NCBI GenBank assembly: GCA_963578805.1
Contig: CAUZDY010000011.1
Span: 8,350-72,349 of the forward strand
DNA length: 64,000 bases
DNA from: CAUZIB01 sp963578805
GTDB lineage: Bacteria > Acidobacteriota > Vicinamibacteria > Vicinamibacterales > UBA8438
Direction: 5' to 3'
Shown piece after piece: positions 9,153 to 17,772 of this stretch; position 1 is the stretch's first letter; each line of letters opens with the position of its first letter. The translations under genes were made by a program, and so were the position numbers. Below the pieces are notes generated by a model, which did not search any database, was not told the DNA's origin, and was given only the letters and a program-made list of their open reading frames with translations.

Positions 9153-9812
9153 TCAACAGACCGCCGTCGCCCCGACCACCTGACCGCCAAGCTCCCGGCA
9201 GATCTGGAACAGCTGTCCCCACAGGTAGGGAGCAGCTGAGGGATCGACCCAGATACGGTACCGTGGCACTTCGTCCCCGGATGTTGGTAGCAACGAGGCC
9301 GAGACGCCGGCTACACGAGAGTAGACGAGACGCCAGGCCGGGCACTCCCCGAAATTTACGCCGCAGATCTGAGTCATCACCCGCAACGCGCTTGATCCGG
9401 TCAAGACGAAGGTTGCGTCCTGTCGTTCCACCCGGTACGTGTTTCCCTGGGCAGGACCGAGGCCGTCTGAGAGCGCGACAACCGGCTGGCCGGAGAGGCC
9501 GCTCTCGAGAAAACATTCGTTCTCTCCGATCCGCACGGCGATCCCCTCTGGTTTCTGCTGCTGAGCTCCGAAGGTGTCGCCTGGTATCTCGATTCCCTGA
9601 GCGGTGAGCCACCCGGCGGCTCCACGGCCTTTCAAGCCGAGCTTCCGAAGCGCGCTCAGATCGCAGAGACCGAGGGTTCGGGCTGACCTCGCCTCAGCCT
9701 CCGGTGAGCCGAAGTCGAGGGCGAGCGGTGTGCCGGCCACCTCCCCCCAATGCGCACCCAGGTCTGCGATCGCTTGGTGCACCGGACTACGTCCAGCGGG
9801 TCTGGTCGTCAT
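9153..9812 (-). CDS. mgdD: N-methylglutamate dehydrogenase subunit D (sarcosine oxidase gamma-like)
   Basis: 219 residues similar to the gamma subunit of heterotetrameric sarcosine oxidase (SoxG), a GcvT-fold protein: 'SPVHQAI', 'LCDLSALRKLGLKGRGAAGWL', 'LTGSSALRVMTQICGVNF', and 'RYRIWVDPSAAPYLWGQLF' near the end. It is the last gene of the long minus-strand operon, 26 bases after mgdC, in the order beta-delta-alpha-gamma known for sox and mgd clusters. The mgd reading rests on the linked gmaS and mgsABC genes; from this protein alone, a sarcosine oxidase gamma subunit would be equally valid. It probably holds the complex together rather than catalysing. Confidence 0.85.
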   Translation of the reverse strand: MTTRPAGRSPVHQAIADLGAHWGEVAGTPLALDFGSPEAEARSARTLGLCDLSALRKLGLKGRGAAGWLTAQGIEIPGDTFGAQQQKPEGIAVRIGENECFLESGLSGQPVVALSDGLGPAQGNTYRVERQDATFVLTGSSALRVMTQICGVNFGECPAWRLVYSRVAGVSASLLPTSGDEVPRYRIWVDPSAAPYLWGQLFQICRELGGQVVGATAVC

Positions 9813-9838
9813 GATGGGAGCTTACCTCCGCAGATGAA

Positions 9839-12742
9839 TCAGGTTTGACGTCGATTTTCTGGATCGTAGAATGGCATACTGGTCACACGCGCCTCGACCA
9901 GATCGTCGCTGTCGAGCCGCACGCGCAGCCGGGTGCCTTCCGTCGCGAGGTCGGGACGGACGTAAGCCAGTCCGAGTGGCCTCCCGAGAGTCGACCGCTT
10001 CGCGATGCTCGTAACGCGACCGGCGATCTCGGTCCCATCGATAATCAGGTTGCACTCCTCCGGCAAAGACCGCACTTCTGGGTTCTGGAATTCGATACCG
10101 ACGAGAGACCGCGACAGCCCCTGCTTCTTGAGAATCGCGAGACTGCGCTGCCCGACAAAGAACGGTTTTTTCTTGCCGATCGCCCAGGCAGCGTTGGCCT
10201 CGTACGGCGTCGCCAGGGCGTCGGTGTCTTGCCCGACGATGATGTGCCCTTTTTCCAACCTTAACAAGCGCTGCGCCTCGACCCCGAAGGGACGGATGCC
10301 AAAAGCTCGTCCGGCCTCCATCAGACTCGTCCAGACGTGAAGTCCGTACTGCGCGGGGACGTGGACTTCGTAGCCAAGCTCGCCGACAAAGCCGACACGA
10401 AGGATCATGGCTGGAACAGCGGCCACGAGTCCCTCCCGAACGCAGACGTAGGGGAACGCCTGGGAAGAAAGGTCGACCTCTGTCAGCGAGCCGAGAAGCT
10501 CACGACAGCGCGCACCGGCGAGGTTCATCGCGGCCAGCTGCCCGGTAGAGTTGATCAGGGTAACGTCCATACCCCAGAGGATCGCCCAGCGCTGCATCTC
10601 GCTGTAAAAGCCGTCGGCGCCGGTCGAGGTCGTGGTGAGATAGAAACGATTCTCGGCGAGCCGCGCGATCACACCGTCCTCGATGATCACTCCGCTCTCG
10701 TCGCAGGCGAGGCCGTAACGCAGACGCCCTACGGGTTGCTTGGCAAAGCGTCCAGTGTAGAGGCGTTCGAGAAACGGGACGGCATCGGGGCCGGTGACAT
10801 GAATCTTCCCAAGCGTGCCAACATCGATCAGACCGACCTGTTGCCGTACGTGAATCGCCTCGTCCAGGATGAGCTCTTCCCGGGCCCGGTCTTCGACCCG
10901 GTAGTACTCGGGCCGCAGCCAGGCGCCAGCGTGAATGAACTCGGCTCTCGCGGCGGAATGCCAGTCATGCTGGGGAGTGGTGCGTAACGGGTGAAACCGT
11001 CGGCCGGCGAGCACCCCCAACGCCACGGGGTGGCGGAACGGCCGCGACGTCGTCGTACCGGTCTCGTTGATCGACTTCCGGTTGAGCCGCGCCAGCACCC
11101 GTACGGCATTCATGTTGGCGAGCTTCCCCTGACTGGGTCCCATCCCGACTGTCGTGTAACGCTTGAGTAACTCGATGTTGTCATAGCCTTCCTGGTGAGC
11201 GTTGACGAAGTCGGCGAGGTGCAAGTCCTCATCCAGATCGATGAAGTTCTTCTTCCCTGGGTGCGCGTGGATCGGATAGGGATGACTACGTGGCGGACCT
11301 CGGTGAACGACGGGTTCAGGCACCGTTTCAATGTGACGTCCCAGATACCTCGCCGCCTCGAGCCCAGCGCGATGCCCGTCGGCGATCTGGTCTTCGAGTT
11401 TGAAGACACCCCGGACCCGCCCCGCGGCGAACACCCCTTCGGGAAGGCGACCCGGGATGAACTGCTCCACGGTCTCCGAGTAGGAGAAACGTCCACCCGC
11501 TTGATACAGGAGCTCTCCGCAAGGCGCCCAGCCGACGCTGACGGCGACGCCGTCGCAGGCAACGGTCACGGCGGTGGAAGGGAGCGGCGCTCCGCGGTCA
11601 TCGAGCCGGCAGAGCACGGCGCCGGCCACGCTTCGCTTTCCTCTCGCGGGCACCGCTTCGTGGACGGTGTGACCCCTGTGAACCGGAACTCCCGCCGTGA
11701 CGACCCGATCTCCAAGCTCACTCACTTCCCCCTCGGCTCGTAGGTCGGCAACAGCCGCAACGTCGACTCCTGCATCGAGCAGGTCGAGAACCACGCGGTA
11801 GGCGTCGCTACCCGAGGCGAGTACGACGCAGCGCTCGAACGGTTTGACAGCGTAGAGGCGAATCAACCGTTGCGCCGCGGAACCGAGGAGGACGCCGGGG
11901 AGGTCGTTCTGCCCGAACACCGCTGGCTGCTCCATGCAGCCGCTGGCCGAAAGGGTTGCCTTCGCTCGTAGCTTGGTCAGACGAGTGTCGGTCGCCAGCG
12001 CGATCCAGTGGTCCGCGTACCAGCCCGCCGCCTGGGTGGACGTGCGCAGCTCGACAGTGTCGAGCGAGGCGACTCGTTGGAGGAGCTCTTGTAGGCGTGT
12101 TCCTACCTCGGACTCCGCGCCTCTCTGCCACGTAAGGCTGCCTCCGGGGCGAGGCTGCTCGTCGACGACCAGCACGCGCACACCCTGTTCGGCGGCGGCG
12201 ATCGCAGCGGAGAGACCGGCCGGTCCCGCACCCACGACGAGTAGATCGCAAAAGGCGTAGTCCTTGAGGGTCGCTTCGGTGACGTTGCGCGGATCGATTT
12301 TTCCGAGCCCGGCAACCTTGCGCATCTGCCGCTCGTAGAACGGAAACAGCCAGCGCGGTGAATGGAACGCCTTGTAGTAGAAGCCGACCGGAAGAAACGC
12401 GCTGAAGACCTCCGTGAAGCGAAGCCAGTCTCGCTCGAGGCCATCGACGGTGTTGACGGCTCGGAGGTTCATACCCTCGGCGATCGGCATGACGTCCCCA
12501 CGGAGATTTGTTCGGGTGCCATCCTCCACAAGGACGTTCACGTCATGGTTCGCGAGGCTGTAGATACCCCGGGGCCGGTGATACTTGAAGCTGCGACCGA
12601 GCAAGCGGACGCCGTTCGCCCACAGCGCGCTCGAGAGGACGTCACCTGCATATCCCTGAAGCCTGCGCCCCTCGAACCAGAATGAGATGGGCCGCGCGCG
12701 GTCGATCCACTCTCCGCCGTTGGGGGGCAGCCGCCAGTTCAT
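9839..12742 (-). CDS. mgdC: N-methylglutamate dehydrogenase subunit C (sarcosine oxidase alpha-like)
   Basis: 967 residues with the full SoxA architecture. Residues ~15-100 form a ferredoxin-like domain without iron-sulphur cysteines ('GDVLSSALWANGV', 'GRSFKYHRPRGI'). A two-part NAD-binding oxidoreductase domain follows ('LLVVGAGPAGLSAAIAAAEQG', about 168 on; 'QNDLPGVLLGSAAQRL'; 'GVFKLEDQIADGHRAG'). From ~590 to the end is a GcvT-like aminomethyltransferase domain ('HAGAWLRPEYY', 'LRLEKGHIIVGQDTDALATP') that in this family binds tetrahydrofolate and captures the released one-carbon unit as methylene-THF. Four bases separate it from mgdB. In this operon the likely substrate is N-methylglutamate; sarcosine remains an alternative. 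Confidence 0.9.
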   Translation of the reverse strand: MNWRLPPNGGEWIDRARPISFWFEGRRLQGYAGDVLSSALWANGVRLLGRSFKYHRPRGIYSLANHDVNVLVEDGTRTNLRGDVMPIAEGMNLRAVNTVDGLERDWLRFTEVFSAFLPVGFYYKAFHSPRWLFPFYERQMRKVAGLGKIDPRNVTEATLKDYAFCDLLVVGAGPAGLSAAIAAAEQGVRVLVVDEQPRPGGSLTWQRGAESEVGTRLQELLQRVASLDTVELRTSTQAAGWYADHWIALATDTRLTKLRAKATLSASGCMEQPAVFGQNDLPGVLLGSAAQRLIRLYAVKPFERCVVLASGSDAYRVVLDLLDAGVDVAAVADLRAEGEVSELGDRVVTAGVPVHRGHTVHEAVPARGKRSVAGAVLCRLDDRGAPLPSTAVTVACDGVAVSVGWAPCGELLYQAGGRFSYSETVEQFIPGRLPEGVFAAGRVRGVFKLEDQIADGHRAGLEAARYLGRHIETVPEPVVHRGPPRSHPYPIHAHPGKKNFIDLDEDLHLADFVNAHQEGYDNIELLKRYTTVGMGPSQGKLANMNAVRVLARLNRKSINETGTTTSRPFRHPVALGVLAGRRFHPLRTTPQHDWHSAARAEFIHAGAWLRPEYYRVEDRAREELILDEAIHVRQQVGLIDVGTLGKIHVTGPDAVPFLERLYTGRFAKQPVGRLRYGLACDESGVIIEDGVIARLAENRFYLTTTSTGADGFYSEMQRWAILWGMDVTLINSTGQLAAMNLAGARCRELLGSLTEVDLSSQAFPYVCVREGLVAAVPAMILRVGFVGELGYEVHVPAQYGLHVWTSLMEAGRAFGIRPFGVEAQRLLRLEKGHIIVGQDTDALATPYEANAAWAIGKKKPFFVGQRSLAILKKQGLSRSLVGIEFQNPEVRSLPEECNLIIDGTEIAGRVTSIAKRSTLGRPLGLAYVRPDLATEGTRLRVRLDSDDLVEARVTSMPFYDPENRRQT

Positions 12743-12745
12743 CGC

Positions 12746-13000
12746 CTACTCCGATCCCGGAAGGTAGGTACGAAGGGTCTCATCGGTCTGATTGTTTCTC
12801 TCCGCGATGAACCAGGTCCCGCTTGCGATGTGATACCACCACTCGCGCTTAACCCCTGGCTCCCCCGAGCGTTGAAAGACATAGTCGGCCCACTCTTCGT
12901 CGCTCACTCGGTCTGGATCGGGCATCTCGCGCACCTCGCCGCCGAACTGGAACTCCTGGAGTGGCCGAGGTCCATTGAGCGGACAGTTTAGAATTTTCAT
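12746..13000 (-). CDS. mgdB: N-methylglutamate dehydrogenase subunit B (sarcosine oxidase delta-like)
   Basis: 84 residues of the SoxD family: 'MKILNCPLNGPRPLQEFQFGGEV', 'SDEEWADYVFQRSG', 'REWWYHIASGTWFIAERN' split over its length, and 'DETLRTY'. In characterised sarcosine oxidases this small subunit binds zinc through a CxxC pair plus His and Cys further on. Here the second Cys of CxxC is Asn ('CPLNG') and the later Cys is also absent, although the His is kept. This is a known variant type in mgd-like clusters rather than clear damage, since the rest is well conserved. It sits 8 bases after mgdA and 3 before mgdC. Confidence 0.87.
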   Translation of the reverse strand: MKILNCPLNGPRPLQEFQFGGEVREMPDPDRVSDEEWADYVFQRSGEPGVKREWWYHIASGTWFIAERNNQTDETLRTYLPGSE

Positions 13001-13008
13001 CTTTCGAC

Positions 13009-14250
13009 TCAGTGACCGACTGACGCGGCACCCTTTTCGCCGACGAGCCTGAACTCGCGAAAGCGGGAGAGACGGAACGGGCGGATGAGCTCGTGGTCGC
13101 GCTCTTCCGCCACCGTGAACGCCATCGTCTTACCGCTGATTGGCGTGGCCTTGAACCCCCACGTCCCCCAGCCGGCATCGATGTAAAACCCCTGCACATC
13201 CGTGGTCCCCATGATCGGTGAGAAGTCGGGCGTCATATCGCTCAGCCCCCCCCACTGGCGTAGCAGTTTAACGTCGGCCAGACAGGGAAACAGGTCGAGG
13301 AGGTGACCGCTCAGACCTTCGGCGAAATCGAGCGTGGACCGTGTCGAGATCAGTTCGTAGGGATCGAGCGATGCTCCGGTGACGAGCTCGCCTCGCGATG
13401 ACTGGCTGACGTAAAGGTGGAGCCCCGCCGACACCACGATGTGGTCCAGCCAGGGCTTGAGCGGCTCGGTGACCGCCGCCTGGAGCGGGTGAATGACAAG
13501 CGGCGTGCGCAGACCCACCATCTTCGTGATGTGCGTCGTCCATCCGGCCACCGCCGAGAGAACTCTGCGCGTCTGAATGAAGCCCTTGTCGGTGTGTACA
13601 CCGACAACGCGACCGTCCTCGACCTCGATACCGGTGACCGGGGTCTGCTGATGGATCTCGACGCCAAGACCGTCGGCGCCTCTGGCGTAACCCCAGGCCA
13701 CCGCGTCATGGCGGGCGATGGCGCCCGGAGGGTGGAAAAGTGCACCGTGAATCGGCGCCTGGCCGCCGCAATTCAGATCGATCTCAGGCACCGCCTCCTT
13801 GATGAACTCGGGCCCGACAATCTCGCTCTCGATGCCCAGGTGCTTATTGGTCTCTGCCCGCCACCGCTGGGTTCGCAGGGAAGCGGGCGAGTGCGCCAGC
13901 GTGAAGTGGCCACGCTCCGAGTAGAAGAGGTTGAGATTCAGGTCGCGCGACAGATCGCGAAACAGCTGTAGACTGGCGTCGTAAAATCTCGCTCCTTCCG
14001 GTGTGAGATAGTTGGAGCGGACAATGGCGGTGTTGCGACCGGTACCGCCGCTGCCGATGTAACCCTTCTCGAGAACCGCAACGTCCGTGACGCCGTGGTC
14101 TCTCGCAAGGTAGTAGGCGGCCGCCAGACCGTGACCGCCGCCGCCGATAACAACGGTGTCGTATTCGCCCTTGAGAACCGTAGGCGATCGAAACATCCGC
14201 TGCTCGGGATAGTGCTTGCTGAACCCAAATTTGAGTAGTCGGTAGGGCAT
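13009..14250 (-). CDS. mgdA: N-methylglutamate dehydrogenase subunit A (sarcosine oxidase beta-like flavoprotein)
   Basis: 413-residue DAO-family flavoprotein. An FAD dinucleotide-binding motif 'VVIGGGGHGLAAAYYLA' starts at residue 33; 'GSGGTGRNTAIVRSNY' follows, and the C-terminal FAD contact is 'GFYIDAGWGTWGFKATP'. His181 in 'ARHDAVAWG' corresponds to the His that carries covalent FMN in SoxB (family knowledge). It is the catalytic subunit that oxidises the N-methyl amine. The first gene of the mgd block, it lies 30 bases after gmaS. Neighbouring gmaS and mgsABC favour N-methylglutamate as substrate over sarcosine or dimethylglycine. Confidence 0.9.
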   Translation of the reverse strand: MPYRLLKFGFSKHYPEQRMFRSPTVLKGEYDTVVIGGGGHGLAAAYYLARDHGVTDVAVLEKGYIGSGGTGRNTAIVRSNYLTPEGARFYDASLQLFRDLSRDLNLNLFYSERGHFTLAHSPASLRTQRWRAETNKHLGIESEIVGPEFIKEAVPEIDLNCGGQAPIHGALFHPPGAIARHDAVAWGYARGADGLGVEIHQQTPVTGIEVEDGRVVGVHTDKGFIQTRRVLSAVAGWTTHITKMVGLRTPLVIHPLQAAVTEPLKPWLDHIVVSAGLHLYVSQSSRGELVTGASLDPYELISTRSTLDFAEGLSGHLLDLFPCLADVKLLRQWGGLSDMTPDFSPIMGTTDVQGFYIDAGWGTWGFKATPISGKTMAFTVAEERDHELIRPFRLSRFREFRLVGEKGAASVGH

Positions 14251-14280
14251 GATCTCCAGCGAGATCTCAGAAGGGATAAT

Positions 14281-15639
14281 TCAGAAAAACGTCAGGTACT
14301 CGTCGACCTCCCACTGAGTTACCTGTTTATCGTATGTTTCCCATTCCCTAGTCTTGACCTCCAGAAACTCGTCGGCGATCGGCCCTAACGCGCCCTTGAC
14401 AACTTCGTCGGCACGAAGTGCGTCCAGAGCTTCCCACAGCGACTGAGGAAGGATGCTGATACCGCGGGAACGGATCTCCTCCAGCGGCCGTTCGTACATG
14501 TTCCCCAGGTTTGGATCACCGGGATCGATTTTCCTCTCGATTCCATCGATTCCCGCCGCCGCGTACGCCGCGAGCGCCAGGTAGGGATTACAGCCAGCCG
14601 ACACGGTACGGTCCTCGAAGTGTCCGGGACCTGCCGTGCGGATCATTTGAGTCCGGTTGTTGTCCCCGTAGGTGATGAAGGCCGGCGTCCAAGTGAACCC
14701 GGAGCGGCTCGAGTAGAGACCCGTCCCCAGCTGTAGCCGCTTGTAGCAGTTCACGGTGGGGCTGGTGACAGCGCAGAGAGCACGCGCGTGTCGCAGGATG
14801 CCCCCGACGAAGTGATACGCCTGTTCCGAGCAACCGAGCCCACGGGGATCAGCGGAGTTCTCGAAGACGGACTTGCAGGTCTCGGCGTTGGCGAGATGGT
14901 AGTGAATGTGGAGACCACTCCCCGTCCGGTCGCTGAACGGCTTGGGCATATGTGTGGCGATGGCACCGTACTTCTTGGCGATCTGCGAAGTGGCCATCTT
15001 GAAGAAGATGACACGGTCAGCCGTCGTCAATGCATCCGCGTATGCGAAGTTAATCTCGAACTGGCCGTTAGCGTCCTCATGATCCGCCTGGTAGACACCC
15101 CAGTTCAGGTTGTTTAGGGCGCTGGTGAGATCCTGCAGATAGGCGATTGCCGAAGCCATCGAACGGAAGTCGTAGCAGGGTTTTTGTAGGGAATCGGCGC
15201 TGTCGGGATCCCATGGGGCAATCGATCCGTCCTCTCTCCTGACCACGAGAAAATGCTCGGGCTCCATGCCGACGTTGAAGACATAGCCCTTCTCGCGGAT
15301 CTCAGACAACACGCGCTTGAGATTCGTACGGGGACAGAAAGGATAGGACTCCCCATCCACATAGAGGTTCGACGAGAACCTGGCTGTGTTGGGCAGCCAC
15401 GGTAACGGAGTGTAAGTATCCAAATCGATGCGCGCGAGCATGTCGTGCGAGTGCGGGCCTTGCCCGACACCCCAGACAGCGGCCCCCGCGAAGCCCGCGC
15501 CGACGTCGAGTGCGTCGTCGAGGCAGGACGCAGGAATCATTTTGACCTTTGCTGTGCCGTGAATGTCCACGAACTGAACGAGAAGAAACTCGATGCCATC
15601 TGTCTGCAACTGCTTGCGGATCTGCTCGCGGTCAGCCAT
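14281..15639 (-). CDS. gmaS: Gamma-glutamylmethylamide synthetase (glutamine synthetase family)
   Basis: Glutamine-synthetase fold, about 452 residues from ATG 15639, which has an AAAGG ribosome binding site; the open frame extends to 15708. It has 'GIEFLLVQFVDIHGTAKVK', 'NVGMEPEHFLV' (metal Glu), 'YQADHEDANGQFEINFAYAD', 'GSGLHIHYHL' (catalytic loop) and 'GDNNRTQMIRTAGPGHFEDR'. Enzymes of this group ligate methylamine to glutamate using ATP. It lies between mgsC and mgdA in the same operon, which is the strongest reason to prefer GmaS over a general type III/GlnT glutamine synthetase. Substrate preference cannot be proven from sequence. Confidence 0.85.
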   Translation of the reverse strand: MADREQIRKQLQTDGIEFLLVQFVDIHGTAKVKMIPASCLDDALDVGAGFAGAAVWGVGQGPHSHDMLARIDLDTYTPLPWLPNTARFSSNLYVDGESYPFCPRTNLKRVLSEIREKGYVFNVGMEPEHFLVVRREDGSIAPWDPDSADSLQKPCYDFRSMASAIAYLQDLTSALNNLNWGVYQADHEDANGQFEINFAYADALTTADRVIFFKMATSQIAKKYGAIATHMPKPFSDRTGSGLHIHYHLANAETCKSVFENSADPRGLGCSEQAYHFVGGILRHARALCAVTSPTVNCYKRLQLGTGLYSSRSGFTWTPAFITYGDNNRTQMIRTAGPGHFEDRTVSAGCNPYLALAAYAAAGIDGIERKIDPGDPNLGNMYERPLEEIRSRGISILPQSLWEALDALRADEVVKGALGPIADEFLEVKTREWETYDKQVTQWEVDEYLTFF

Positions 15640-15719
15640 TGCACACCTTTCGATTTCATTCGTAGGAAGGGCCCAAGATTCTGTTCTATGCCCGGGAGGA
15701 CTGTACACTCCCTATGCTC

Positions 15720-17060
15720 TCATGTTCCGGGGATCCAGTCCGTGCCGGCCAGGGGCCGCTTGGCCATGGCGGCCGCCTCGACGGTGAGCGCCACTAGATC
15801 CTCACGCTCCAGGTTGTGCACCTTCGACTTGCCACACGCGCGAGCCAGTGTGACCAGCTCCAGAGTTAACACGCTCAGGTAGTTGCCCAGCCGCCTCGCG
15901 CCCTCCTCCACAACCAGTCGCCGCTCTAGTTCATCGTCTTGGGTCGTGATGCCCACCGGGCACTGTCCGCTCTGGCAATGGTGGCAGTAGCCTGGCGCCG
16001 TACCCAGCTTCTCATAGTCCGGCGTGACATCCACTTCGCTGCCCTGTACGTCTGTGTAGCACGCACTGTTACAGCCGAGCGCGATGAGTACACCTTGCCC
16101 GAGGGCGACCGCGTCGGCGCCCATCGCCAGCGCTTTGGCAACATCGGACCCGGTGCGAATGCCTCCCGAGATGACAAGCTGTACAGTCCCGATCATGTCC
16201 ATCTCATCGAGCGCTTCGACCGCCTGGCGCAGAGCGGGTAGCGTCGGGATACCAGCGTGCTCGATGAACACCTGCTGGGTCGCCGCAGTGCCTCCCTGCA
16301 TCCCATCGAGCACGACGACGTCGGCGCCGGACTTGACGGCCAGCTTCACATCGTTCAAGACACGAGAGGCTCCTATCTTCACGTAGATCGGCACCTGCCA
16401 GTCAGTCAGCTCCCGCAGCTCATGGATCTTGATCGCCAGGTCATCGGGACCGGTCCAGTCCGGGTGACGGCAGGCCGAGCGCTGGTCTATGCCCTCCGGG
16501 AGGGTACGCATGTCCGCGACCCGGGCGCTGACCTTCTGTCCCAGGAGCATCCCGCCACCCCCCGGTTTGGCCCCTTGACCGATGACAACCTCTATGGCAT
16601 CCGCCTTCCGCAGGTCGTCCGGGTTAAATCCGTAGCGCGAAGGCAAACACTGGTAGACAAGCGTCTTCGAGGACGCCCGCTCCTCGAGAGTCATGCCGCC
16701 GTCGCCGGTGGTCGTGGACGTGCCGGCAGCCGTGGCCGCCCGGCCGATCGACTCCTTGGCGTGCGCAGACAGAGCACCAAAACTCATCCCGGCGATCGTG
16801 ATAGGGGTATCAAGCTCGACCGGCTTCTTCGCAGACCGCGTCCCCAGCACCGTCTTCGTCTCGCACTTTTCCCGGTAGCCCTCCAGGGGATAGCGCGACA
16901 TCGACGCGGTCAAAAAGACCAGATCATCAAAAGTCGGCAGGTAACGCTTGGCTCCCATACCTCGGATGTCGTACACCCCACGCTCCGCGGCGCTATTGAT
17001 ATACGCGACGACATCGCGGTTGAACGAGAAGCTCTCTTCGCGTGCGCCGGTCTTCACCAT
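15720..17060 (-). CDS. mgsC: N-methylglutamate synthase subunit C (FMN glutamate-synthase domain)
   Basis: About 446 residues from ATG 17060; the open frame begins at 17126 inside mgsB, but the inner ATG fits the family. It is the FMN/iron-sulphur catalytic domain of glutamate synthase (GltB central domain; GlxD-like). The core includes 'ITIAGMSFGALSAHAKE', 'GEGG'-type glycine-rich 'TTGDGGM', 'GQGAKPGGGGMLLG', 'VVLDGMQGGTAATQ' and 'VISGGIRTGSDVAKALAMGADAV'. An iron-sulphur motif 'CHHCQSGQCPVGI' (C-x2-C-x4-C-P) lies near the C-terminus. With MgsA and MgsB it should transfer the methylamino group to form N-methylglutamate. Confidence 0.88.
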   Translation of the reverse strand: MVKTGAREESFSFNRDVVAYINSAAERGVYDIRGMGAKRYLPTFDDLVFLTASMSRYPLEGYREKCETKTVLGTRSAKKPVELDTPITIAGMSFGALSAHAKESIGRAATAAGTSTTTGDGGMTLEERASSKTLVYQCLPSRYGFNPDDLRKADAIEVVIGQGAKPGGGGMLLGQKVSARVADMRTLPEGIDQRSACRHPDWTGPDDLAIKIHELRELTDWQVPIYVKIGASRVLNDVKLAVKSGADVVVLDGMQGGTAATQQVFIEHAGIPTLPALRQAVEALDEMDMIGTVQLVISGGIRTGSDVAKALAMGADAVALGQGVLIALGCNSACYTDVQGSEVDVTPDYEKLGTAPGYCHHCQSGQCPVGITTQDDELERRLVVEEGARRLGNYLSVLTLELVTLARACGKSKVHNLEREDLVALTVEAAAMAKRPLAGTDWIPGT

Positions 17061-17067
17061 CGTCTGC

Positions 17068-17772
17068 TCAACCGTACGCTTCCCGATGCTCGGCGTTCCA
17101 GTGGTAGAGGGTCCGTGCAGACCCAATTCTTGTGAACGCTCCAGGGTCGTAGTCGAACCCCGCTGCGCTCAGCAGCTCGGCGAGTGTGGCCCGGTCGGCG
17201 TCCGTCAGAGGCTCCTCCCGAGCATCTGCTCCCAGACCGTGAGTCCTACCCCGAACGTAGATCACCGCTTCGTACAACGAATCACCGAGACCGGCGCCGG
17301 CGTCCCCACAAACCACAAGATGGCCCGCCTGTGCCATGAATCCTGAGACGTGGCCGACGTTTCCACCGACGACGATATCGCAGCCTTTCATCGAGATCCC
17401 GCAGCGGCTCGCGGCGTTGCCTTCGACGACGAGCAGACCACCCTGGCCAGACGCACCGGTGCCGTCTGAAGCATCGCCTTTCACACGCACGACCCCCGAC
17501 ATGATGTTCTCCGCCACACCCTTGCCAGCATTCCCATGGATAGTGACCGTGGCGCGCTTGTTCATGCCCGCCACATAGTAGCCGGCGTGGCCACGGATGT
17601 GCACATCGACAGGGGCATCGAGACCAACCGCAATGTTGTGGGCACCGGCCGGATTCAGAATCTCAACCGTACCGGCCGGCTCCTTGCCAAGCTCATGTTG
17701 TAGAAAATGATTAACTTTCCGCAGGGTCGTCTGCGCCAGATCGAGCTTCACCGAGGCGCCGACACTGTCCAT
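17068..17772 (-). CDS. mgsB: N-methylglutamate synthase subunit B (GXGXG beta-helix)
   Basis: 234 residues homologous to the C-terminal beta-helix of glutamate synthase large subunit (GlxC/MgsB). Repeated glycine-rich turns are visible: 'GHAGYYVAGMN', 'GNAGKGVAENIMSGVVRVKG', 'GASGQGGLLVVEGNAASRCG', 'GGNVGHVSGFMAQAG', 'GDAGAGLGDSLYEA'. In glutamate synthase this domain is structural. The start overlaps the mgsA 3' end by 25 bases and the 3' end lies just before the mgsC ATG, so the three subunits look translationally coupled. Confidence 0.9.
   Translation of the reverse strand: MDSVGASVKLDLAQTTLRKVNHFLQHELGKEPAGTVEILNPAGAHNIAVGLDAPVDVHIRGHAGYYVAGMNKRATVTIHGNAGKGVAENIMSGVVRVKGDASDGTGASGQGGLLVVEGNAASRCGISMKGCDIVVGGNVGHVSGFMAQAGHLVVCGDAGAGLGDSLYEAVIYVRGRTHGLGADAREEPLTDADRATLAELLSAAGFDYDPGAFTRIGSARTLYHWNAEHREAYG

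Noticed and set aside
10337..10987. 216-codon plus-strand open frame
   Set aside because: Antisense to mgdC; no domain or ribosome binding site.
9839..14250. Calling the four-gene block a plain sarcosine oxidase
   Set aside because: The subunits are SoxBDAG-like, but gmaS and mgsABC are directly upstream in the same operon, which is the mgd arrangement. Sarcosine oxidase is kept only as an alternative.
14281..15639. Housekeeping glutamine synthetase
   Set aside because: The fold fits, but the position between mgsC and mgdA and the type III-like sequence favour gamma-glutamylmethylamide synthetase.
16257..17135. 292-codon plus-strand open frame
   Set aside because: Fully antisense to mgsC, which has strong family motifs; the plus translation is Arg/His-rich with no recognisable domain.
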